From positions 1-29,816 of the forward strand of contig JBBQNY010000017.1 in the NCBI GenBank assembly GCA_038330365.1: a stretch of 29,816 nucleotides of DNA, read 5' to 3'. This document shows positions 16,078 to 23,596 of the stretch, piece after piece. A model generated the notes under the pieces. That model did no database searches and was not told the origin of the DNA. It saw only the letters and a program-made list of their open reading frames with translations. The position numbers were made by a program, and so were the translations under genes. Position 1 is the stretch's first letter. Each line of letters starts with the position of its first letter. This stretch comes from JBBQNY01 sp038330365 (GTDB taxonomy: Bacteria; Pseudomonadota; Gammaproteobacteria; Xanthomonadales; Ahniellaceae).

Positions 16078-19000
16078 ATGCGGCCAGCGATCAACGGATT
16101 CCGCCTGGACAGCGAACTGCACCAGGGCCGCTCGTCGTTCGTTTTTCGAGGCGTGCGTCTGGCCGACGCGCGACCGGTCGTGGTCAAGATGTTGCGCAAC
16201 GAGTTTCCCACGGCGCATGAATCCGCCCGCTATGAGCGCGAGTATGCGATAGCCGGCAAGCTTGAACTCATTCACGGCGTTACGGTGCTGGAGCTGCTGC
16301 GCGAGGGCCATCGCAGCGTGCTGGTCTATGCCGACGACGGGCTGGTCAGCCTGCGCTGGCTGTACGGCAGTCGTCCGGCGCCACTGGATAGTTTGACCAG
16401 CATCGCGAAAGGCGCAGCGCGGGCGCTGGCCGAGATCCACGATCAGGGGCTGATGCACGGCGACGTGACGCCGGCGAACCTGCTGGTCCATCCGCAGAGC
16501 TGCGTCGTCAAGATCACCGACTTCGAACTGGCCCGATCACTCGATGGAGGGGATCGAACCGGGCGCTCGGCGGGAACGCTGTCCTACATGGCACCCGAAC
16601 AGACCGGCCGGTCGAATCTGATGCCGGACCATCGCTCCGATCTCTACTCGCTCGGTGCCACCCTGTTCGAGCTGGCCTGCGGACGCCGCGTGTTCACCGA
16701 CCTCGACGACGCGTCACTGGTGCATGCGCACTTCGCCCTGCCGGCGCCCTCGGTGCGCGAATTCAATCCCGCGATGCCGCCCATGATCGACGCGATCATC
16801 GGCAAGCTGCTGGCCAAGCTGCCGGCCGAGCGCTACCAGAGCGCGCGTGGATTACTGGCGGATCTCGAGCGTTTCGGCGAACAGCTCGAGCAGGGTGAGC
16901 CTGACCGCGTGTTCGCGCTCGGGCTCGGGGATCGCGAAGCGACCCGGCTGCTCGACGAGCGACTGATCGGACGGACCGACGAACTCGCTGCGCTGCACGC
17001 GGCCTTCGCCGCCGCCACGGCGAGCGAACGGCCACTGTGGGTGCATCTGTACGGCGAGGCCGGCAGTGGCAAGTCGGCGCTGGTGTCGGCGTTTGCCGAT
17101 GCCTTGCCGGGACAGAATCTGGTGTTGACCGGCAGCGGCAGCGTGGATCGGGGCGGGGCGCCCTTTGCGCCGCTGGCCGCCGCTTTCGACATGCTCCTGC
17201 AGCGCTGGCTGGCCTCGAGCGACAGCGGGATCGGGTCGATCCAGGAGCTTCTGCAGCACCATGTCGGCAGCAACATCGCGGTGCTGGAACCCATGCTGCC
17301 GCGGCTGGCGCAGCTCGTCGGCAGCATGTCGACACCTTTGCCGCTGGGCGCGAACGCCGAGCAGGCCCGCTTCGCGCTGGCGCTGCGCGGATTCCTCCAG
17401 GCGGCAGCGACCAGGCAACAGCCGCTGGCGATTTTTCTGGACGACGCGCCGGCGGTCGATGCGGCCAGTCTGGAGATCGTGGAGCGCGTGCTGGCCAGTG
17501 ACCTCTCGCCACTGCTGTTGATCACCGCCGAAGACAGCGATGCCGCCGGTGGCGATTTCGCGGAAATGGTTGAGCGTCTCGCCGCTGCGGATGTGCATCC
17601 GCAGCAGATCGAACTCGGGCCGCTCACCCCGGCTGCGGTTGCGTCGCTGGTGGATGGCATTGGCGAATTCGAAGGCGGTATGGCGACCCGGGACGCGCTG
17701 GTTGACCTCGTCAGTACCAAGACGCGCCGCAATCCATTCTTCACGCGGCAATTTCTGGGCGATCTGCTGCGGCGCGGGCTGCTCGCGGCCGATCCCGCCA
17801 CAAGCACCAGTCTCTGGCGGCTGGACCTGCCTGCTGCTCAGGCGCTGGAGGCCGCCGACAATGTGCTCGAGTCCCTGCGTCGCGGCGTGGCCGCTCTGGA
17901 TGCGCCCTTGCGCAGGCTGCTACTGCTGGCCGCGTGTGCCGGTGTCCGTTTCGACGTCGATACGCTGGTCGCGGCCGACGGCTGCGGCGATCGCGTGCAA
18001 CTTGTGGCGCTGCTGCTCGATCTTGCGCAGCAGGGATTCGTGGAGGCGACGGGTGACACCGGGACGTACAGGTTCAGCCACGAACAATTGCGCAACGCTG
18101 CGCTGGCAGGCACCACGGACAGCGACCGCGCCTCGATCCACCTCGCCATCGGGCGCCAGTGGCGGCACCAACCGGCGCGCAGTCTCTTTGATGTGCTCGG
18201 TCAACTGAACCGCGGCGTCGCTGCGGTTGGCGAGCCGAAAGAGTTGCAGCAGGTTGCACTCATGAACGCTGAAGCGGCCAGGCTGGCACGCAGCCAGGCG
18301 GCGTTCGCGGCCAGTCTCGAGTACGCGGGCTATGCCATCAGCCTGTTGCCGGCGAGCGTGGCCGACGCCGATCCTGATCTCGCGCGCGAACTGCAGATGC
18401 TGCTGGCGGAAGCGCAGGCCGGCGCGGGCCATCTCGATGATGCGCTGATCATCTTTCGCAATGCGCTGACGCTCACCGAGACTGACGGGCAGCGCGCACA
18501 CGTGCTGGAGCGCACTTGCGACGCCCTGCATTCTTCGGGCCAACCGGCACGCGCGCTCGAACAGGTTGCACTCGCACTGGCGATGCTCGGGCATCCGCTG
18601 CAACTGCCCGGAGCGGACGACGCAGATGCGCAGGCGGCACTCGCAGCCGAATTCGAAGCGCTGTTCGAACGGCTCGCAAATCCCGACGCCGTGGACCTGC
18701 TGGAACGCCTGCCGGCGGCGGACGAGGCCGCGGCGCGGGTGAGCCGGCTCTTCGACAAGGCCATCATCGGCGTGTATTTCAGCCGACCCGAACTGCTCGG
18801 TTTCGTCACCGCGCGCAGCGTGGCGCACGTGCTGGCAACGGGGCTTACGCCGGAGGCAGCGCTCGCCCTCGCCTGGTGGTCGATGATCCTGTGCATGCGC
18901 GACCGGCACGGGCTTGCCACTCGCTACGCCGAGTTCGTGCGCCGGATCCACGAACGGCTCGGCAACGACTACTACGGCGGCGGCGGACGCATGGTCGCGG

Positions 19001-21042
19001 CGGCGATGACGCTGAGCTGGACGCGGCCCTATGCGGAAGTTTCAGAGGAGGCCGGGCTGAGCGCACGGCTGCTGCATGAAAGCGGCAACATGCAGTTCGC
19101 CAGCTACGGCCTCATTACGCAACACTTCATTTCGATTGCCGAGGCAGCGGATTGCCAGAAGATTCTGGCCACCTGCGAAACCTGGGCCGACTACTGCGCC
19201 CGCTATGTGCCGCTGGAACTTGGACAGGCGCGCATCCGCAGGTTCTGCATCCAGACCATGATGGGCCTGACGCCGGAACCCCTCGACTGCGAAATGCTGG
19301 TGGCCGAATACGCAGGGCAGGCGAACGCCACCGACGTCTGCGAATCGCTGACGGAGATGGCCCGTCTGGCACTGATGCGTGATGATTTCCCGGCCGCACT
19401 CGCCCTGTGCGAACGCGCACACCCCCTGTTTGTCGCGGGTGCGGCGGGCAACCTGCTGTTGAACTTCACGCATCTGGTGATGCTCGCGATTGCCAGTGCG
19501 CGTGTCGCCGCCGACACCGGCAGTGGCACGGAGGCGATGGAAGTCGCCCGGATCATGGCACTGCATCGCCAGGCTGCCGCTCGCATCGCCTTTCTCGCCG
19601 GATTGTGCGCGCGCAATTTCGATGCCTCCGCCGCGCTGGTGCGAGCGGAAAGTGCTCGCCTCGACGGCGATCTCGATCTCGCCGTGGCCGGTTATTTTGC
19701 GGCGATCCGGCACGCGCGTTCACAGGGCTATCTACTGCTGCAGGCGCAGGCGACGCAGTATCTGGCCGAAACCCTGAGGCGCCAGGGGCATCACGTGGTC
19801 GAGAGTTTTGACCGCGACGCCAACGAGTTGTACCGCCGCGCAGGCTGTCTGATGAACGTCCGCGAACTCGATTTCGAGGTGACCGAGTTCGACACCGCCT
19901 CGCACTCCACGCGGCGGCGCTCCGATTCAACGGATCGAGGTGACGGCATCGACGTGCTGAGCCTGATCAAGGCCAACGATGCCATCAACGCCGAAACCGA
20001 TTTCGACCGCCTGGTGCTGCAGCTGCTCGCGATCGTGGTGGAGAACGCCGGGGCCGAGCGCGGAGTGCTGGTGCTTGCCGACGACGGCGTGCTGCGGGTC
20101 GCCGCGGAAACCGCGAGCGGTCGCCTCGACGAACCGCTGGAGCAGAGCCTGCTCTGCCCCGTGCAGATGGTGCAGTACGTGATGCGGACCGGATTGGCTG
20201 CGGTACTTGAGGAAGGTCCGCGCCGCAGCGCGTTCCGCGAGGAGCCCTACTTCGAAGGGCGGCGTGTGCGCTCCGTGCTGGCCGCACCGCTACTGCGTCA
20301 GGGCGAGACGCGCGGCGTTGTCTACCTCGAGAACGCGGGGGTGGCAGGCGCCTTTGGGCACCATCGCCTTGAGACCATCGGCCTGCTGCTCGGGTCGGCG
20401 GCCATTGCACTGGAGAATGCCGCCCTCTACCGCGAGCAGCGGCGCTACGCCGACAAGCTTGAACTGCGGGTGCGCGAACGCACGCTTGAACTGGAACGTG
20501 CCAACACCGTGCTCTCGCGTCTCGCGGACGTCGACGGTCTCACCCAGGTCGCGAACCGCCGCAGTCTCGACCGGGCGCTGCACACGCTGGCGGCCGCAGG
20601 CGCGGCGGTGGTCTTCGTGCTCTGTGACGTCGACGACTTCAAGGCCTACAACGACCACTACGGCCACCCGGCTGGTGACGAGGTACTGCGGCGTGTCGCC
20701 GCGGCGCTGGCCGCGCTGCCACTGCCAGCCGGCAGCATGGTGGCGCGCTACGGCGGCGAGGAGTTCGCGGTGTTGCTGCCGGGAATCGAACCGGCGAGCG
20801 GAGCGGCATTCGCCGAGTCGATCCGGGCGGCCGTCAATTCGCTGGCGATCGACCACGCCCGGTCGCGCGCCGCGCAGCACGTGTCCCTGAGCCTCGGCGT
20901 CGCACGCCGGAGCGCGCTCGCGCCGGCCCAGGTTGCCGAGCTGATCAGCGATGCGGACAAGGCGCTCTACGTCGCCAAGCAGCAGGGACGCAATCGCGCC
21001 AGTCTGCACGCGGACTTTCTGGCGGCCGATCGAAGCAGCTGA
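16078..21042 (+). CDS. Ser/Thr kinase - AAA ATPase - GAF - GGDEF signalling protein
   Basis: A 1654-residue protein. Residues 5-270 are a Ser/Thr kinase domain with Lys37 in VVVKML, an HGDVTPAN catalytic loop (Asp129, Asn134), DFE at 148-150 and APEQTGR. Residues 295-560 are a STAND/AAA ATPase with Walker A GEAGSGKS (326-333) and Walker B IFLDD (452-456). A long helical, TPR-like region follows to about 1260, then a GAF domain (about 1300-1445), a coiled coil, and a GGDEF domain with GGEEF at 1559-1563. The order matches the large kinase/ATPase/sensor-histidine-kinase proteins of other bacteria, but with a diguanylate cyclase output instead of a histidine kinase. The kinase loop lacks the usual Lys (HGDVT) and the DFG glycine. 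No inhibitory RxxD site precedes GGEEF (PAGS instead). No signal peptide or TM, so probably cytoplasmic. The start at 16078 sits just before the kinase fold. The signal sensed is unknown. Confidence 0.9.
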   Translation: MRPAINGFRLDSELHQGRSSFVFRGVRLADARPVVVKMLRNEFPTAHESARYEREYAIAGKLELIHGVTVLELLREGHRSVLVYADDGLVSLRWLYGSRPAPLDSLTSIAKGAARALAEIHDQGLMHGDVTPANLLVHPQSCVVKITDFELARSLDGGDRTGRSAGTLSYMAPEQTGRSNLMPDHRSDLYSLGATLFELACGRRVFTDLDDASLVHAHFALPAPSVREFNPAMPPMIDAIIGKLLAKLPAERYQSARGLLADLERFGEQLEQGEPDRVFALGLGDREATRLLDERLIGRTDELAALHAAFAAATASERPLWVHLYGEAGSGKSALVSAFADALPGQNLVLTGSGSVDRGGAPFAPLAAAFDMLLQRWLASSDSGIGSIQELLQHHVGSNIAVLEPMLPRLAQLVGSMSTPLPLGANAEQARFALALRGFLQAAATRQQPLAIFLDDAPAVDAASLEIVERVLASDLSPLLLITAEDSDAAGGDFAEMVERLAAADVHPQQIELGPLTPAAVASLVDGIGEFEGGMATRDALVDLVSTKTRRNPFFTRQFLGDLLRRGLLAADPATSTSLWRLDLPAAQALEAADNVLESLRRGVAALDAPLRRLLLLAACAGVRFDVDTLVAADGCGDRVQLVALLLDLAQQGFVEATGDTGTYRFSHEQLRNAALAGTTDSDRASIHLAIGRQWRHQPARSLFDVLGQLNRGVAAVGEPKELQQVALMNAEAARLARSQAAFAASLEYAGYAISLLPASVADADPDLARELQMLLAEAQAGAGHLDDALIIFRNALTLTETDGQRAHVLERTCDALHSSGQPARALEQVALALAMLGHPLQLPGADDADAQAALAAEFEALFERLANPDAVDLLERLPAADEAAARVSRLFDKAIIGVYFSRPELLGFVTARSVAHVLATGLTPEAALALAWWSMILCMRDRHGLATRYAEFVRRIHERLGNDYYGGGGRMVAAAMTLSWTRPYAEVSEEAGLSARLLHESGNMQFASYGLITQHFISIAEAADCQKILATCETWADYCARYVPLELGQARIRRFCIQTMMGLTPEPLDCEMLVAEYAGQANATDVCESLTEMARLALMRDDFPAALALCERAHPLFVAGAAGNLLLNFTHLVMLAIASARVAADTGSGTEAMEVARIMALHRQAAARIAFLAGLCARNFDASAALVRAESARLDGDLDLAVAGYFAAIRHARSQGYLLLQAQATQYLAETLRRQGHHVVESFDRDANELYRRAGCLMNVRELDFEVTEFDTASHSTRRRSDSTDRGDGIDVLSLIKANDAINAETDFDRLVLQLLAIVVENAGAERGVLVLADDGVLRVAAETASGRLDEPLEQSLLCPVQMVQYVMRTGLAAVLEEGPRRSAFREEPYFEGRRVRSVLAAPLLRQGETRGVVYLENAGVAGAFGHHRLETIGLLLGSAAIALENAALYREQRRYADKLELRVRERTLELERANTVLSRLADVDGLTQVANRRSLDRALHTLAAAGAAVVFVLCDVDDFKAYNDHYGHPAGDEVLRRVAAALAALPLPAGSMVARYGGEEFAVLLPGIEPASGAAFAESIRAAVNSLAIDHARSRAAQHVSLSLGVARRSALAPAQVAELISDADKALYVAKQQGRNRASLHADFLAADRSS

Positions 21043-21075
21043 GAGTTCCTCACACACTGCACAAGGAGTTGTCGC

Positions 21076-22842
21076 ATGTCGTTCATCGCCGCCACCCACC
21101 CATCGCCTTCCAAGGGATCCGGACCGGTCGATCCGGCCGACTATCCGGCCACCTACATCGACATCCTGTACGACCACGCCGCCTATCTGCGGTGCAACCA
21201 GGGTCGAGTTGGACCAGGCTCGCTCAAGGGGACTCGCGTCGCGATCATTGGCGCCGGCGCCGCCGGACTTGTCGCCGCGGAGCAGTTGCTGGCTCTGGGT
21301 GCGGACATCACGATCTACGAGGCCAGCGACCGGGCCGGCGGCCGGCTGCACACGATTTATCCGGTGCCCGGCTCCCCGGCAGCGTTTGAAATGGGCGCCA
21401 TGCGCGTGCCGCCGTGCGAACAGATCTACGGGTTCTATTGCACGAAGTTCGGCATCAAGCCCGGCGGGCAGTTCCCCGATCCGGGCAAGGTCGCGACGCG
21501 CATCATCTACCGCAACAAGGCCTATGAATGGGCGGCGGGCGGATCGGCGCCGGCAGTCTTCAACAACGTGGTGACAGGCTGGACGGCGCTCGCCGGGAAC
21601 TGGACCGCACTCTACAAACTGCTGGTCAGGCCGACCGCGGCAACCCTCGCCAGCGCGCAGACGCAGTGGCAGGCGATGGTCTATCCCACCGGCAATCTGG
21701 GTCCCGAGCAGGGCCTGAGCGGAATCTCCTTCTACACCGGTCTCGCGGAGTGCTTCGTCGAACACTACGCAGACTACGGCCTTACGGCGCCATGGACGGG
21801 TGACGACTTCGAGCTGTTCGGTGCGCTCGGCGTCGGCTCGGGTGGCTTCGGGCCGCTCTACTCGGTGAACTTCGCCGAGATTGCGCGCCTGGTCATCAAT
21901 GGCCTCGAGACGGACCAGCAGTTCTATCCCGGAGGCATGCAGAAACTGGTCGATGGCTTCCTCGATTGCGCCCCGGACGCCGCGCGACCGGATCTCCGGA
22001 TCCGCGACTGCATCCGCTATGACACTCGCGTCATCGCGATCGAGTACAGCCTCGATCCCGTGCGGCGCGTGCTGGTGCTCGCCGAGCGCGACAGCAGCGA
22101 GTTCGACCAGGTGATCGTGGCCACCACAAACCGTTCAATCCAGGTCGACATGAACCTGACCGATGGCGGTCCGGGCGTCATTCCAGAAGCAGTTGACTCG
22201 GCGCTGCGCGAGCTGCACCTCATGAATTCATCGAAACTCTTTGTGCTCACCCGCAGCAAGTTCTGGCAGGCGCCTGGCGTCAGCCTGCCCTCGAACATCC
22301 AGTCCGACACGCTCACGCGCGGACTCTATTGTCTCGACTACACCCCGGAGACGCCGCATGAGGGCTACGGCGTCGTGCTGATCAGCTACACCTGGGGCGA
22401 CGACTCGACCAAATACCTCGCACTCGCCGATCCCGCCGAACGCCTGGATGCCTGCCTGCGCGCGCTCGAAGCCTGCGCCGGTGATTTCGTGGCCGCGTTG
22501 CGGCCGGAAATCCTGCCCGAGCACACGCGCATGATCGACTGGCAGCTCGAACGCAACTACTTCGGCGCCTTCAAGCTCAACCTGCCGGGACAGGACGGTT
22601 ACAACCAGCGGCTCTACAGCCATTTCCTCGGTGCCCGCGATCTCTTCTTCGCCGGCGACAGCATCGGCTGGTGTGGTGGCTGGATCGAGAGTGCACTGCA
22701 GGCAGGCATGAATGCGGCCTGCGCCGTGGTCAATCAGAATCTCGGGCCCGAGGGCCTGTACGCCAACTCGCCCATGAGCCAGACGCCGGCGCCCTACACC
22801 TACGGCCCGCTACTCGCAGTGCGCTCAACACGGCAGTCGTAG
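21076..22842 (+). CDS. Flavin amine oxidase, L-amino-acid oxidase / tryptophan 2-monooxygenase-like
   Basis: A 588-residue FAD enzyme of the amine oxidase superfamily. The dinucleotide motif is IIGAGAAGLVAAEQL (GxGxxG at 59-64), followed by YEASDRAGGRL. EMGAMRVP at 105-112 contains the arginine that binds the substrate carboxylate in L-amino-acid oxidases and tryptophan 2-monooxygenases. The C-terminal FAD segment reads FAGDSIGWCGGWIESALQAG near residue 530. These features favour an amino acid substrate oxidised to an imino acid or amide, but the substrate cannot be read from sequence. No signal peptide, so it is probably cytoplasmic. The ATG has an AGGAG 7 nt upstream and lies 33 nt after the signalling gene, so the two may be co-transcribed. 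Repeats follow its stop. Confidence 0.85.
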   Translation: MSFIAATHPSPSKGSGPVDPADYPATYIDILYDHAAYLRCNQGRVGPGSLKGTRVAIIGAGAAGLVAAEQLLALGADITIYEASDRAGGRLHTIYPVPGSPAAFEMGAMRVPPCEQIYGFYCTKFGIKPGGQFPDPGKVATRIIYRNKAYEWAAGGSAPAVFNNVVTGWTALAGNWTALYKLLVRPTAATLASAQTQWQAMVYPTGNLGPEQGLSGISFYTGLAECFVEHYADYGLTAPWTGDDFELFGALGVGSGGFGPLYSVNFAEIARLVINGLETDQQFYPGGMQKLVDGFLDCAPDAARPDLRIRDCIRYDTRVIAIEYSLDPVRRVLVLAERDSSEFDQVIVATTNRSIQVDMNLTDGGPGVIPEAVDSALRELHLMNSSKLFVLTRSKFWQAPGVSLPSNIQSDTLTRGLYCLDYTPETPHEGYGVVLISYTWGDDSTKYLALADPAERLDACLRALEACAGDFVAALRPEILPEHTRMIDWQLERNYFGAFKLNLPGQDGYNQRLYSHFLGARDLFFAGDSIGWCGGWIESALQAGMNAACAVVNQNLGPEGLYANSPMSQTPAPYTYGPLLAVRSTRQS

Positions 22843-22862
22843 GGATGCGTCTTGTACCACCA

Positions 22863-22944
22863 CGTTCTGGACAATTTCCCGGCGTGGGTGTCCAGGACTT
22901 CGGTGCGTTCTGGACAATTTCCCGGCGTGGGTGTCCAGGACTTC
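22863..22944 (+). repeat. Two tandem 39-bp palindromic repeats (REP/BIME-like)
   Basis: A 39-bp sequence is present twice without mismatch, at 22863-22901 and 22906-22944 (period 43). Each copy holds a 7-bp inverted repeat, CTGGACA (22867-22873; 22910-22916) and TGTCCAG (22889-22895; 22932-22938), around an inner CCC-GGCGT-GGG hairpin. Extragenic palindromes in tandem next to a stop codon are typical of REP/BIME elements. They start about 20 bp after the amine oxidase stop and could also act as transcript-end or stability structures. Confidence 0.75.
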
Positions 22945-23003
22945 AGGTGTCCAAGACTTCAGTACAAGACTTCATCCGCAAGACTTCAAGACTTCAAGAC
23001 TTC
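22896..23003 (+). repeat. Run of seven GACTTC words, mostly AAGACTTC
   Basis: GACTTC occurs at 22896, 22939, 22955, 22968, 22982, 22990 and 22998, with spacings of 43, 16, 13, 14, 8 and 8 bp. The last three form a perfect 8-bp tandem repeat (AAGACTTC). The pattern looks like a decaying repeat that begins in the palindromic units and shrinks to an octamer array. No open frame here looks protein-like. Confidence 0.7.
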
Positions 23004-23105
23004 ACCCGCAGCTTGGGCATTGATCCGAATACGGCACGGCTGCCCGACTGGAGGCCTTCGTAACGGTCGCGCTTGCGATATGCGCACTTGGAGAGGACAG
23101 GACGA

Positions 23106-23477
23106 ATGACGGCAATCGAGCACCTGACGAAGCGCGCCCGAATTGCCTACGCGCTCGCAATGGTCCCGTACCTGCCGGGATTCGCGGCGTGTGCAATCAC
23201 CTTGCTGTGGTCTGGTCACCCGAGTCCCGTGGCTGCATTTGCTTTGGCTCACTGGTGGACCCTGATCGTGGGCGGCTTTCTGCTTTCCTTCATCGGCATG
23301 GCCGTCGGCGTTCGTATTCTTTTGTGTCCGTACTGTCACTTTCGCTTGACCAGAGCGGGAGCCGGTCCCATTCAATTCCTGGGCAAGGCATCGGCTGTCA
23401 AGTTTTGCCCCAACTGTGGGTCCACATTCGGGGAAAAGCTCGACGAGGGCGCGCTGAGGCGACGCAGATTCGAGTGA
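23106..23477 (+). CDS. Small membrane protein with zinc ribbon, unknown function
   Basis: A 123-residue protein with two likely membrane helices (about 13-35 and 50-72), followed by a cytoplasmic-looking tail with two CxxC pairs: Cys74/Cys77 in CPYC and Cys101/Cys104 in CPNC. Four cysteines spaced this way form a zinc ribbon or rubredoxin-like knuckle. I do not recognise the family. The ATG at 23106 is preferred because an AGGA lies just upstream; an in-frame ATG at 23073 would add 11 charged residues. It sits alone between the repeat patch and a diguanylate cyclase on the same strand, 119 bp apart, so co-transcription is possible but not shown. Confidence 0.75.
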   Translation: MTAIEHLTKRARIAYALAMVPYLPGFAACAITLLWSGHPSPVAAFALAHWWTLIVGGFLLSFIGMAVGVRILLCPYCHFRLTRAGAGPIQFLGKASAVKFCPNCGSTFGEKLDEGALRRRRFE

Positions 23478-23553
23478 CAGTCCCGCCATCGTGCTGCCCG
23501 TCGCCCTGATCGCCGCCGGCCCGACAAGCATTCGGGTTGTTGCGCGTCTCGGG

Positions 23554-23559
23554 CATACT
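23554..23559 (+). promoter_or_regulatory. Candidate -10 element for the beta-propeller GGDEF gene
   Basis: CATACT in the context GGGCATACTGCC lies 37 nt before the ATG at 23597, with TTCGGG 17 nt upstream as a poor -35. The 119-bp gap before this gene leaves room for its own promoter. Tentative. Confidence 0.28.
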
Positions 23560-23596
23560 GCCGCGGGGGCTGGCACACGGCAGGATGACTTAGCGA

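Larger units (their letters stand above)
22843..23105. other. Repeat-bearing intergenic region
   Basis: Non-coding DNA between the amine oxidase and the small zinc-ribbon gene. It holds the tandem palindromes and the GACTTC run described separately, then about 100 bp without recognisable structure up to the ribosome-binding site of the next gene (AGGACGA just before the ATG at 23106). Confidence 0.6.

Noticed and set aside
20290..21765. 491-codon minus-strand open frame over the kinase end and amine oxidase start
   Set aside because: It is antisense to the GGDEF domain and the FAD site, which are clearly conserved; no recognisable motif of its own.
22863..23003. CRISPR array
   Set aside because: Two 39-bp copies separated by 4 bp, then octamers, leave no spacer-sized unique segments, and no cas genes are near.
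22852..23109. Short plus-strand frames across the repeat region
   Set aside because: They merely translate the repeated DNA (recurring KTS/QDF words) and have no ribosome-binding site.
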